64,000 nt of DNA from Flavobacterium sp. xlx-214 (GTDB lineage: Bacteria > Bacteroidota > Bacteroidia > Flavobacteriales > Flavobacteriaceae): NCBI RefSeq assembly GCF_013874595.1, contig NZ_CP059431.1, positions 744,001-808,000 on the forward strand, in the 5' to 3' direction. A program made the translations under genes and the position numbers. The notes beneath the pieces were generated by a model. The model saw only the letters and a program-made list of their open reading frames with translations. It had not been told where the DNA came from and did not search any database. This document shows positions 34,901-43,769 of this stretch, in pieces. How positions within the stretch are numbered: the stretch's first letter is position 1; each line of letters starts with the position of its first letter.

Positions 34901-35642
34901 AAAAACGTTGTAGTTTTTCATTGGATACTATTTTATTATGTGGGATTTCATTGTATTTAAATGCAGGTAATGTTAGGTTTAACTGTTTTGCTGCTTGGGT
35001 ATAAAAAACTTCTTTTGTAGTATGATTATCATTAATCACATTTAAAACTGTTGATGTAAAAGGCATTAATAATAACGTATTAATTATTTCAATAATAGCA
35101 TCTTTATCAATTAAATTAACAGGTTCGTTGCCATCTTCAATAACATTTTTCTTGGCTAAATGAAATACCGGATGCCGGTCATTACCTATTAATCCTCCCA
35201 AACGTAAAACAATTGTATTAAAATGGTTGTTGCTTAAAAACATATCTTCGATACTTTTTAATAAAGCTACTTTTGGGTTTTCTGTATTTAATGCAGAAGT
35301 TTCAGTAACAGCTCCTTTTAAACCAGCATAAACACCAATTGAACTAAACAACAACACGTTTTTAATAGCGTGTTTTTCAACCAAAGCAATCAACTTTTTA
35401 AAAACTTCTATAGATTGCGGTGTTAATGATACTATAAGCACATCAACATTTATAAAAAAGGCATCATTAGTATGAGTATCATCTGCATCTAAATCAACAA
35501 TAAAAGTCTTCAAACCTTGTTGTTGCAGTTTTACTTGCTTTTCTAACGATCTTGTTGATACTTTTACAAAATACGTTTCTTGTAACTGTTTTGCTAACGA
35601 TGTACCCAACCAACCAGCACCTAATAAAGCAATATTTTTCAA
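34884..35642 (-). CDS. NAD(P)-binding Rossmann-fold epimerase-like protein (YeeZ-type)
   Basis: At 252 aa, the nucleotide-binding loop is IALLGAGWLGTSLAKQL at the N-terminus, with LLFSSIGVYAG in the middle, as in atypical short-chain dehydrogenases. The only possible start is TTG (35642), directly abutting the stop of the upstream gene (TAATTG), which implies translational coupling. The substrate is unknown. Confidence 0.85.
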   Translation of the reverse strand: MKNIALLGAGWLGTSLAKQLQETYFVKVSTRSLEKQVKLQQQGLKTFIVDLDADDTHTNDAFFINVDVLIVSLTPQSIEVFKKLIALVEKHAIKNVLLFSSIGVYAGLKGAVTETSALNTENPKVALLKSIEDMFLSNNHFNTIVLRLGGLIGNDRHPVFHLAKKNVIEDGNEPVNLIDKDAIIEIINTLLLMPFTSTVLNVINDNHTTKEVFYTQAAKQLNLTLPAFKYNEIPHNKIVSNEKLQRFLNNKS

Positions 35643-37166
35643 TTATTTAAGTTTTCTAAGTTTGTATAAATCTAAACGACGGTCTTTTTTAATGCGCACG
35701 CTTCCTAATTCGTGTAATTCTTTTAGGGCGGTTAAATCCACATCAACAATCAGTGTCATTTCGGTATTTGGAGTAGCTTCTGCTTTAACTCCGTTGTTTG
35801 GAAATGCAAAATCCGACGGAGTAAAAACGGCTGCCTGCCCATATTGTATATCCATATTATTAACCTTTGGTAAATTACCAACACAACCCGTTATTGCCAC
35901 ATAACATTCATTTTCTATGGCACGCGCTTGCGCACAGCTGCGAACACGAGTATATCCATTCTGCGTATCAGTTAAATACGGCACAAACAAAATTTCCATA
36001 CCATCTTCGCTCATAATTCGGGGCAATTCAGGAAATTCTACATCGTAACAAATAATAATACCAATTTTACCACAATCGGTATCAAAAGTTTGAATTACAT
36101 CGCCGCCTTGCATACCCCAATATAGTCGCTCATTAGGTGTAATGTGTATTTTTCGATACATTTCTGACGATCCATCACGCTTACACAGAAAACCTACGTT
36201 AAATAACGTACCCTCTTCTAAATAAGGCATGCTACCTGTAATGATATTGATGTTGTATTGTATGGCAAGTTCTTGAAAACGTTTGTGAATGGTGTCTGTA
36301 TATTTGGCAAGCTCTCTTATAGCTTCAGATTCGGATAAATGATTATAATCTGCCATTAAAGGTGCCACAAAAAGCTCGGGAAAGGTAGCAAAATCGCTTT
36401 CATAACCCGAAACCGCATCAATAAAGAATTCGGCCTGATCAAAAAACTCTTCTAAATTGTTTAACGGACGCATTTGCCACTGAATTAACCCCAAACGCAC
36501 CACACTTTTCTTGGCATTGATTAATACCGGCGATTTTTCGTACGAAATATTGTTCCATTCTAACAAAACAGCATAATCTCTTGAGTCATGATCGCCTTCT
36601 AGGTAATTTCTTAATAAACGTTTGATGTGAAAATCATTATTTACTTGAAAAGAAATTACAGGATCGTGAATTTCTTTTGTTTTTACCTTATCTAAATACT
36701 GTTTTGGGGTAAGATCTTTCGAAAAATTGTGATAATTAGGTATGCGCCCCGCAAATATAATCGACTTTAAATTTAACTGTTCACATAACTCTTTTCTACC
36801 ATCGTATAAACGGCGACCCAAACGCAAACCACGGTAATTAGGATGTATAAACACATCAATACCATATAAAACATCGCCATCGGGGTTGTGTGCATTAAAT
36901 TTACTATCGGTAACAATATCGTTGTACTTATGATTACTTAAAGCCAAGCTTTCATCAACAATAAGCGATAAAGCCGCGCCCACCACAACATCATCTACCA
37001 CAATAACAATTTGACCTTCGGGAAAAACTTTTAATAAGCGACGAATTTCTTCCTTTTTCCAATACGGATCCTCTACTCCTTCTTCATATGCTTGCAGCAT
37101 TGAATTTTTTAACTCGATATAATCTTCTATTTCTAGATTTCTAAGCTCTACTTTATTAATTTGCAT
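35643..37166 (-). CDS. Fused GNAT acetyltransferase and carbon-nitrogen hydrolase
   Basis: This 507-aa protein has an N-terminal GNAT domain (about 1-200: acetyl-CoA loop HPNYRGLRLGRRLYDGRKEL) fused to a nitrilase-superfamily amidohydrolase (about 225-500). The hydrolase triad regions are FPELF (Glu), YRKIHITPNERLY (Lys) and IIICYDVEFPE (Cys). The fusion occurs in other Bacteroidota, but the physiological substrate is not established. It is the first gene of a two-gene operon. Confidence 0.92.
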   Translation of the reverse strand: MQINKVELRNLEIEDYIELKNSMLQAYEEGVEDPYWKKEEIRRLLKVFPEGQIVIVVDDVVVGAALSLIVDESLALSNHKYNDIVTDSKFNAHNPDGDVLYGIDVFIHPNYRGLRLGRRLYDGRKELCEQLNLKSIIFAGRIPNYHNFSKDLTPKQYLDKVKTKEIHDPVISFQVNNDFHIKRLLRNYLEGDHDSRDYAVLLEWNNISYEKSPVLINAKKSVVRLGLIQWQMRPLNNLEEFFDQAEFFIDAVSGYESDFATFPELFVAPLMADYNHLSESEAIRELAKYTDTIHKRFQELAIQYNINIITGSMPYLEEGTLFNVGFLCKRDGSSEMYRKIHITPNERLYWGMQGGDVIQTFDTDCGKIGIIICYDVEFPELPRIMSEDGMEILFVPYLTDTQNGYTRVRSCAQARAIENECYVAITGCVGNLPKVNNMDIQYGQAAVFTPSDFAFPNNGVKAEATPNTEMTLIVDVDLTALKELHELGSVRIKKDRRLDLYKLRKLK

Positions 37167-37218
37167 GAATTGCTGATTAAATTTTGTATGAATTTATAAA
37201 AAAAGAACGATTATTAGC

Positions 37219-37683
37219 TTAAAAGAATCTAAAATTTGGTCGGGATGTAAACGGAGAAAACGACCACGGAACCGAAACAAATAAAAGAAACAAAATAATA
37301 CAATATACCGTAAACAAATACACAAAACCTTTGGTAGTATTAAGTTTTGTTTTGCTTTTGTGAGTAAAAAGATTGAGTAATACAATGCTTAAAATCATCA
37401 TAAAGGGATGTTCTAAACCAAAAAAACGTATTTCGCGCCACTTTACTGCTTGTACTATTTGTTTCCAAAAAATACGTACTAAAGGGCTTTGAACTAGTAG
37501 CACCAAACCTATAATAAACTGAATATTAAAGCAATGTTTTACAAAATTAAATGCTTTGTAATGTCTTATGGTATATATAGCCTGCTTTTTTTTATTTATA
37601 AATGAAAAAATAAGCGCGCCAACTAGCAAAATAACCACTAACCAACGCATATAAGAATGTAAAACAAGTAAATAACCGTACAT
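37219..37683 (-). CDS. Four-helix membrane protein (cytochrome b-like)
   Basis: This 154-aa protein has four membrane helices and histidines in helices 1 and 3 (LHSYMRW and GLEHPFMM) that could bind heme, as in b-type cytochrome folds. No biochemical function can be given. It lies upstream of the GNAT-nitrilase fusion on the same strand with a 52-bp gap. Confidence 0.65.
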   Translation of the reverse strand: MYGYLLVLHSYMRWLVVILLVGALIFSFINKKKQAIYTIRHYKAFNFVKHCFNIQFIIGLVLLVQSPLVRIFWKQIVQAVKWREIRFFGLEHPFMMILSIVLLNLFTHKSKTKLNTTKGFVYLFTVYCIILFLLFVSVPWSFSPFTSRPNFRFF

Positions 37684-37825
37684 AGCAAAAATTTAAGCTG
37701 TATAAATGTAAGTATTTATAGAGATATGAAAAACAAATAAGGTTTGATTTATTATTGGTTGATTCTTTATTTTTTTGTGAAACTGAATTTGTTTAACTAC
37801 GTTGAATCTCCGATCTCAGCTTCGT

Positions 37826-37869
37826 ATTCTAAAAAATTCACTTGTGAGATCTTGAAACAAATTCAAGAT
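37826..37869 (+). repeat. 44-bp direct repeat, left copy
   Basis: It differs at one base from 38534-38577. It contains the hairpin ATCTTGAA (37849-37856) / TTCAAGAT (37862-37869). The two copies flank the 179-aa membrane protein gene. Confidence 0.9.
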
Positions 37870-37979
37870 GATAATGATTGAACCTAAAACATAGAACATT
37901 CAACATAAAACTTACACCATTATATCAAGCTTAAAACATATATTCGCAATAAAAATTAATACTTACTGAATTAACAATT

Positions 37980-38519
37980 ATGAGCGTAAGAAAAAGTGTT
38001 TTAGAAACCAAAACCAATACTGAACTTGAAGAATACATAAAAAAAGGGAACAGGTTTGTACCCGAAGCAAGTTTATATGCATTTGAAATACTTAAAACAA
38101 GAGGAAGAGTGTTTACCGAAGAAGAAGCCCAAAGTATATTATTGTTAGTTGATAACAAGAACAAAGCTTCTGAAGTCATTATTCATCCAAACCATACAAA
38201 AGCGGCTCAACTTATGTATATATCGGCGGCATTAGGTATTATAAACATGATATTAAGCCCAGATATTTTAAGTAATTTTTTTGGAATTTTCATAGCATTT
38301 TTGGTTTTAGCAATAATTGTGGCAATGGGATATTTAGTAAGTAAAGGTTATGATTGGATGAAATATGTTTTATTGATTTTTATGATTTTTGGGTTAATTA
38401 CATTGCCTATAATGATTATTAATATAACACAAAACCCGATTATTACAGTAGTTAATATTATACAAACTATTTTACAAATTTATGCTTTAATGTTATTGTT
38501 TAAAATACCTAATAATTAA
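37980..38519 (+). CDS. Membrane protein with a helical N-terminal module
   Basis: This 179-aa protein has a soluble N-terminus (1-75: EEYIKKGNRFVPEASLYAFEI, LKTRGRVFTEEEAQ) and a four-helix membrane domain (about 80-175). The membrane part, with GYDWMKYVLLIFMIFGLITLP and IYALMLLFK, is similar to the C-terminal half of the 373-aa protein at 39766. Function unknown. 44-bp direct repeats flank the gene. Confidence 0.7.
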   Translation: MSVRKSVLETKTNTELEEYIKKGNRFVPEASLYAFEILKTRGRVFTEEEAQSILLLVDNKNKASEVIIHPNHTKAAQLMYISAALGIINMILSPDILSNFFGIFIAFLVLAIIVAMGYLVSKGYDWMKYVLLIFMIFGLITLPIMIINITQNPIITVVNIIQTILQIYALMLLFKIPNN

Positions 38520-38533
38520 GATTTTAATTTAGC

Positions 38534-38577
38534 ATTCTAAAAAATTCACTTGTGAGATCTTGAAACAAGTTCAAGAT
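38534..38577 (+). repeat. 44-bp direct repeat, right copy
   Basis: It is one mismatch from 37826-37869. The hairpin arms are 38557-38564 and 38570-38577. Confidence 0.9.
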
Positions 38578-38614
38578 TACCAATATTGAAGTTAAAACCT
38601 AAAACCATCTCCTT

Positions 38615-38641
38615 TTGCCAAGCTTAAAACAAGTATCTTTG
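38615..38641 (+). promoter_or_regulatory. Bacteroidota promoter of the GNAT gene
   Basis: TTG (38615-38617), a 16-bp spacer and TATCTTTG (38634-38641) lie 15 bp before the ATG at 38657. This is the best complete match to the TTG...TAnnTTTG pattern in the window. Confidence 0.7.
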
Positions 38642-38656
38642 CAAAAAAAGAATACA

Positions 38657-39160
38657 ATGTTAGATATAACTTATAGAAATGCAACCATTACTGATTTAAA
38701 AAACATTGTATCTATTTATAACTCGGTTATTGCATCAAGAATGGTTACAGCAGACCTTGAACCTGTATCTATTGAAAGTAAAATGAATTGGTTTCATGAT
38801 CATAACGCAACAAATCGTCCACTTTGGGTAATAGAAAATACTGAAAATGAAATTATTGGTTGGGTTAGTTTTCAATCGTTTTATGGTCGTGCTGCATATG
38901 ATGCAACAGTAGAAATAAGCATTTATTTAGATGTTTCACAAAGAGGAAAAGGACTTGGTAAGCAAATTATTGCTTATTGTATAGAAAAAGCACCAAGCTT
39001 TGGTGTAAAAACCTTACTAGCCTTTATTTTTTCTCATAATGAACCTAGTTTAAAACTTTTTCATCACTTTGGTTTTGAAGATTGGGCAACCCTTCCAAAT
39101 ATTGCTTTACTTGACGGAGAAGAAAAGGGTTTAAAAATATTGGGTAAAAGAATTGCCTAG
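38657..39160 (+). CDS. GNAT acetyltransferase (phosphinothricin acetyltransferase-like)
   Basis: This 167-aa protein has YRNATITDLKNIVSIYNSVI, VEISIYLDVSQRGKGLGKQI (acetyl-CoA loop RGKGLG), and AFIFSHNEPSLKLFHHFGFE. It is like the PAT/Pat family of amino-group acetyltransferases. An in-frame TTG at 38615 is ruled out because it is the promoter's -33 element. The substrate is unknown. Confidence 0.88.
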   Translation: MLDITYRNATITDLKNIVSIYNSVIASRMVTADLEPVSIESKMNWFHDHNATNRPLWVIENTENEIIGWVSFQSFYGRAAYDATVEISIYLDVSQRGKGLGKQIIAYCIEKAPSFGVKTLLAFIFSHNEPSLKLFHHFGFEDWATLPNIALLDGEEKGLKILGKRIA

Positions 39161-39169
39161 ATTTTTACA

Positions 39170-39263
39170 GAACAACAAACAAAACAAAACCATTGGACTG
39201 TTTTATTATACCACGATATGAAACAAGCCATAGTAACGCTTTAATGAAATTGTATTATCTTTA
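39170..39263 (+). repeat. Direct repeat, right copy: fragment of metallo-hydrolase 3' end
   Basis: It is 89 of 94 bases identical to 30176-30269 and encodes EQQTKQNHWTVLLYHDMKQA in a gene fragment without a start. It ends at the edge of a perfect palindrome. Confidence 0.9.
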
Positions 39264-39296
39264 ATTTTTTAGGACGATGTCCTAAAAAATTAAAGA
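39258..39296. repeat. Perfect 18-bp palindrome at the duplication edge
   Basis: The arms 39258-39275 and 39279-39296 are exact reverse complements with a GAT loop; the core is TTTTTTAGGAC. It may act as a terminator or mark a junction. Confidence 0.85.
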
Positions 39297-39306
39297 ATTA
39301 TTATAA

Positions 39307-39600
39307 ATGAAACTTAGTAATTCTTTTTCTAGTGCATTAAGAAAGTTTTCATATTTTTTGGCTAGTGGTACACAAAATACACTTGAAGGTATTGATTACT
39401 TATCTTTTTAGGGAGAGGAACCAAGTGCAATAGAACAAGTTTATGCAATATTTACAAATGTTATTGAGCTTGATGAAAAAGGGAATGTAATAAATGCAAA
39501 ATATGCAGAAAAAAGAGCAACTGATTATTTACATTTCTATTTTGATTCATCATTTAAAGTTGAACCTCCCTATGAATGTTGGGAGCTAGAATTACACTAG
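39307..39600 (+). pseudogene. Decayed small gene (DUF7677-like) with internal TAG
   Basis: One frame runs 97 codons with a single in-frame TAG at 39409-39411. It starts MKLSNSFSSALRKFSYFLAS and continues after the stop with PSAIEQVYAIFTNVIELDE and ends PPYECWELELH. It resembles a small uncharacterised family I know as DUF7677, but this is recalled, not tested. Confidence 0.65.
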
Positions 39601-39764
39601 AACTTAGAAAAAGCTTTTTTAAAAAGAAAAACTTATCGAAGAAGTAAATGATGAAAATTCAGAATTTGTAGAATTTGATAAGCACATGATTAAATTAGAC
39701 AGCAACGTACAAAACGATATTACGATGAAACATTAGTTGCATCAATTATAAAAACATAATCTAA
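39601..39764 (+). pseudogene. Remnant of an unknown gene with frameshifts
   Basis: Short coding-like pieces lie in different frames: NLEKAFLKRK, then EEVNDENSEFVEFDKHMIKL, then RYYDETLVASIIKT before TAA at about 39760. Together they look like a broken C-terminal region. Confidence 0.45.
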
Positions 39765-39765
39765 A

Positions 39766-40887
39766 ATGGGCATTAATACTATTGGAATTGCAATTAGTGC
39801 AAAAATTAATGATTTAAGAGAAATTACTGACAAACTGAATATAAATATAGAAGGACCAATTGAAGAAAATTGTTTTGAAGAAGCTATTTCAAATAACATA
39901 GAAGATGATGAAATATTCTTTACTCAATTAAAGAATGGAACCCTCATTACAATGGGAGCCAACATTCCGTTTTTTGGAGAAGATTTTTCAGCCCTATCCG
40001 AAATAGGACAAAAATTTTCCAAATTTATTTATGGAGACACTTCTAGTCAGTATTATTTTGAATATTATGAAAATAAAAAGCTTATAAGAGAAAAATATAT
40101 CTCAGAAGGTGATGTTCAGATAAACGAAGGAAAGGCTTTACCTCAAGAATTTGCTGGTTTAACGGATGATGAATTAATTATGAGTGTAATTTATCAAACT
40201 TGTGGTGATGATATCTTTTCAATAGAGCCAAATGTAAAATCAATAAAATACAAATATAAATCAGGTAAGCCTAAACCAATTAACAAAGTAAAACATGAAA
40301 ATATTGAGGTAGTCGATGACAAAATTTATTCAAAATCTTTAGGAAAAAATCGAATCATTTTTTTTCTTGTCCTATTACATATTTTTTTGGGAGTTTCAAA
40401 TATGATAACTTCTAATATCTTTTTAAACAGACCTTTTTATATTCAAATAACGAATTACATTACTTTATTTATTTTTGGAGTAATGGGATACTTTTTGTTA
40501 AAAAGAAAAAATTGGATGAGAATAGTATTTATTATTTTATACTTTATTTCAATTCCTTTAACATTAATATCTTTAAAACCTAATGTTTTGTTTTGGAATA
40601 ACATATGTCAATTTATTATTGATACACTTCTTATAGTATTGTTATTTAAAAAGGATATTAAAGCATTGTATAAGCAAAAAATGACAAATGCTCCGTTTGA
40701 AAAAATATCCATTAAAGAGGTTTTATATTTAATTTTAGCTGTTGTTATTTTTCAAATAGGAATTGTTTATGTAGTAAAAATTGATGTACTTAAAATGGGA
40801 TATTTAACAGGTATAATTTCTGGAATATTAATTGTTCTAAGTTTTTATATAGTGAAAAAAGTACTGAAAAAAAACTATTACAGCTAA
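39766..40887 (+). CDS. Two-domain protein: soluble N-terminus plus membrane domain
   Basis: This 373-aa protein has a soluble N-terminal domain (about 1-165: FFTQLKNGTLITMGANIPFF, YFEYYENKKLIREKYISEG) followed by six or seven membrane helices (about 195-370). The first four resemble the membrane domain of the protein at 37980 (MGYFLLKRKNWMRIVFIIL; DTLLIVLLFKKDIK). No known function. The gene abuts decayed genes in the accessory block. Confidence 0.65.
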   Translation: MGINTIGIAISAKINDLREITDKLNINIEGPIEENCFEEAISNNIEDDEIFFTQLKNGTLITMGANIPFFGEDFSALSEIGQKFSKFIYGDTSSQYYFEYYENKKLIREKYISEGDVQINEGKALPQEFAGLTDDELIMSVIYQTCGDDIFSIEPNVKSIKYKYKSGKPKPINKVKHENIEVVDDKIYSKSLGKNRIIFFLVLLHIFLGVSNMITSNIFLNRPFYIQITNYITLFIFGVMGYFLLKRKNWMRIVFIILYFISIPLTLISLKPNVLFWNNICQFIIDTLLIVLLFKKDIKALYKQKMTNAPFEKISIKEVLYLILAVVIFQIGIVYVVKIDVLKMGYLTGIISGILIVLSFYIVKKVLKKNYYS

Positions 40888-41034
40888 CAACCAAACTTTA
40901 ACCACATTTTACATCGAATCGTTAAGTTTAAAAAGTAAATAATGCATTTGCACTTTTTTATAATTGCTTAAGGCTAACATATATCACTAATCCAAACACA
41001 ATAAACAGTATCTTAGTAAAAACTTTAATATTAA

Positions 41035-41595
41035 ATGACAATAGATATCATTCTTGATCAAATTTATGAAATGCCTATAACTTCAAAAGAGCAGTTAAAA
41101 AAGCATATTTCAGAAATACATTTTACTAAGAATCATCTATTAATGCAGGCAAATTGTGTTGAACAAAACATTTACTTTATTAAAAAAGGGGTTGTGCGTG
41201 CGTTTGCACCTTTTGTAGAACAAGACATTACCTTTTGGTTTGGCGAAGAAGCGGCTACTATATTGTCTATGAAAAGTTATGTTGAAGGTAAAAAAGGATA
41301 CGAAAATATTGAATTGATAGAAAACTGTGAGTTGTATGAATTGAATATTGAAGTATTGCGTAAGCTGTTTCAAGAAGATATTCACATTGCCAATTGGGGA
41401 AGACGTTTAGCCGAAAAAGAACTTTTAAAAATTGAAAGCAGATTAATCTCGGCCAAAATGAAATCAGCTAAAGAGCGTTATGACGAATTAATGGAGATTT
41501 CGCCTAGTCTTATTCAAAGAGTTCCCTTAAAACATATTGCTTCTTACCTTAGCATTACACAAGTAAGTTTAAGTAGAATTCGAAAAATAAAATAA
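41035..41595 (+). CDS. Crp/Fnr-family transcriptional regulator
   Basis: This 186-aa protein has an N-terminal cyclic-nucleotide-binding-like beta-roll (about 20-115, NIYFIKKGVVRAF) and a C-terminal winged helix (RVPLKHIASYLSITQVSLSRI). It has no Cys cluster, so it does not look Fnr-type. It lies upstream of the ChaA-like antiporter on the same strand and may control it. Confidence 0.85.
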   Translation: MTIDIILDQIYEMPITSKEQLKKHISEIHFTKNHLLMQANCVEQNIYFIKKGVVRAFAPFVEQDITFWFGEEAATILSMKSYVEGKKGYENIELIENCELYELNIEVLRKLFQEDIHIANWGRRLAEKELLKIESRLISAKMKSAKERYDELMEISPSLIQRVPLKHIASYLSITQVSLSRIRKIK

Positions 41596-41678
41596 TCGCA
41601 TTATTTATCATAGGATAAATTTCTTCTTGTGGGTTCTTTCTATTTTTACATCGTTTTTTAAATAAAAAAATCAAACGA

Positions 41679-42854
41679 ATGGAAAATAATCAAAAATTAT
41701 CGTTCAAAGAAATTGTACCAACCAATACACGTATTAGGCTGTTATTGGTTTGGGTAGTTGTTGGCGTTTTTATGTTTTTAGGTCATAATGTTTTTAATGA
41801 AAGCATGACCATTACTACAGCTATTCTAGGATTTTTAGTGTTGCTTTTTACTATTATTGCAGCCGCTTTTGGCGTGGTAAAAGAAGCCGATGAATTAGCA
41901 CATAAATTAGGCGAACCTTACGGAACTTTAATTTTAACGCTTTCTATTGTTTCTATTGAAGTAATTCTAATTTCGGCTGTAATGTTAGGTCCAGGAGAAA
42001 ATCCTACTATTGGAAAAGACTCTATTTTTTCTGTTATGATGATCATTATGAACCTTGTAATTGGACTTTGTATTTTACTTGGCGGATTAAAATACGGTGA
42101 ACAAGAATACAATGCGCAAGGAACTACATCATACTTAGGAATGATTATTATGCTTGGTGGTATTGGTTTGTTATTACCTAATTTTATTGAAGGTGCCGGC
42201 GGAGGTATGTTTACCAACACCCAAGCAATTGCATTTTCTGTTTTTATTGTAGTGCTGTACGGTTTGTTTTTAAAGTTTCAAATGAAAGGATATCAACATT
42301 TGTATATTCAACCCAAAAAAGGTTTTTTAGAGATTCCTTTTAATGAGCGAAATGTTACCGCAAATAATGATGATACCACTCATTCTGGTAAAAATGATAA
42401 ACGTGAGTTATGGATACGTTCCGGAATATTATTAGCCATGATATTACCTATTGTTTTATTATCGCACAATATGGCTGTAGTAGTAGATTTTGGTATAAAA
42501 GCAGCTAAATTACCAACATTATTAGGTGGTGTTTTAATTGCTATTATTGTGTTTACACCAGAATCTATGACAGCTGTAAAAGCAGCATTAAATAACGAAT
42601 TTCAACGCGCTATTAACTTATGTCATGGTGCATTTGTGTCAACCGTAGGTTTAACCGTTCCATCTGTTTTAATAGTAGGTTTAATTAGTCAAAAAAATGT
42701 TTTGTTTGGATTAACTGCAACCGAAACCATTTTGTTTACCATTACGCTTCTATTAAGTGTTATTACTTTTTCGGGAAAGCGTACTACGCCCATAGTAGGG
42801 ATAATGCATTTGGTTTTATTTGCTGTATTTATGTTGCTGATTTTTAATCCGTAA
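41679..42854 (+). CDS. ChaA-type calcium/sodium:proton antiporter
   Basis: This 391-aa protein has about 11 membrane helices. The two alpha-repeat motifs of the CaCA superfamily are present: GEPYGTLILTLSIVSIEVIL (first repeat) and FTPESMTAVKAALNNEFQRA (second repeat). It exports Ca2+ or Na+ in exchange for protons across the inner membrane. It ends with its own terminator. Confidence 0.9.
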   Translation: MENNQKLSFKEIVPTNTRIRLLLVWVVVGVFMFLGHNVFNESMTITTAILGFLVLLFTIIAAAFGVVKEADELAHKLGEPYGTLILTLSIVSIEVILISAVMLGPGENPTIGKDSIFSVMMIIMNLVIGLCILLGGLKYGEQEYNAQGTTSYLGMIIMLGGIGLLLPNFIEGAGGGMFTNTQAIAFSVFIVVLYGLFLKFQMKGYQHLYIQPKKGFLEIPFNERNVTANNDDTTHSGKNDKRELWIRSGILLAMILPIVLLSHNMAVVVDFGIKAAKLPTLLGGVLIAIIVFTPESMTAVKAALNNEFQRAINLCHGAFVSTVGLTVPSVLIVGLISQKNVLFGLTATETILFTITLLLSVITFSGKRTTPIVGIMHLVLFAVFMLLIFNP

Positions 42855-42884
42855 GTAAACTTTACTTAAAAAATAAATAATAAA

Positions 42885-42919
42885 AAAACACACTATTCTG
42901 TTTGTAGATAGTGTGTTTT
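42885..42919. terminator. Terminator between the antiporter and DUF4382 genes
   Basis: Arms AAAACACACTAT (42885-42896) and ATAGTGTGTTTT (42908-42919) match perfectly, with T-runs on both strands. Confidence 0.85.
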
Positions 42920-42940
42920 ATTTTTTTTGAACATTACTTT

Positions 42941-43726
42941 TTACTTTAATTGCAACGTTATTGGTTCAACAGTAGTAATTTTTCCAAATTGAACAGGAAC
43001 ATCTGTTAGAGTAAGACTCGAAAAGTTTTCATTAGCAGGATTTACCTTTAAAGTATATTTACCTTCTGGTAGTCCCATAAATTTAAAATAACCCGTTTCA
43101 TTAGGAATTGAAATAGCTAAAGTATCTGTAGTATTTTGCATAACATAAACAGTAGCAAGTGCTTCTAATGGAATTACTTTTCCTTCAATTTGTCCATTTG
43201 TTAATTCTGTAAATGCGCGTATAACAGGCTTTAATCCATAAGAACCATTACCACGCTCTACAATTGATTTTCCTGCATCAAAATCCAACCACATTTTGTA
43301 GACATTTCCCGCAACTAAATTGGTATTAACTTTCACTTTTAAACCACTTTGTTGTGCTGACGGTGTGTCTAAATCATGTGTAACACCATCAATAACTACT
43401 TTATTATTTTTACCTAAAAGTAATCTAATTTCATCTAAATGTCCCACAGGCAACCACTCGTTTCCTAAGACAACGTCTAATCCGTTATTTAACTCAAGTA
43501 AATCATAAACCTTAGGAGTAATCGTATATGTTTGCCACTCTCCATTGCTCATTTTATATGATACACCTACTAAATCAATAAAGACTGCATCAAAATGTGC
43601 TGGTGCATCGGTAAGTCTTAACTCTACTTTTGCTTTATCATCACTTGTGTTACTTTCATTATCAGAACAGCTATTAGTTGTTATACCTAGTACAACAAAA
43701 CCTAATAAAAAAAGATATTTTTTCAT
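42941..43726 (-). CDS. DUF4382-domain lipoprotein
   Basis: This 261-aa protein has a lipobox signal ending TNSC (Cys20) and a DUF4382 domain (about 30-170: VELRLTDAPAHFDAVFIDLVGV, LLLGKNNKVVIDGV). A short beta-sandwich-like C-terminal region follows (GKVIPLEALATVYV...FMGLPEGKYTLKV). It is predicted to be envelope-anchored; its role is unknown. Confidence 0.87.
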   Translation of the reverse strand: MKKYLFLLGFVVLGITTNSCSDNESNTSDDKAKVELRLTDAPAHFDAVFIDLVGVSYKMSNGEWQTYTITPKVYDLLELNNGLDVVLGNEWLPVGHLDEIRLLLGKNNKVVIDGVTHDLDTPSAQQSGLKVKVNTNLVAGNVYKMWLDFDAGKSIVERGNGSYGLKPVIRAFTELTNGQIEGKVIPLEALATVYVMQNTTDTLAISIPNETGYFKFMGLPEGKYTLKVNPANENFSSLTLTDVPVQFGKITTVEPITLQLK

Positions 43727-43769
43727 ACAATTGTATTTTATATGTTAATAATATCAAAAAATGTGCCTT

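Noticed and set aside
30276..41034. The accessory block as an integrated prophage or conjugative element
   Set aside because: No integrase, terminase, structural or mobilisation genes; only the bounding direct repeat supports mobility.
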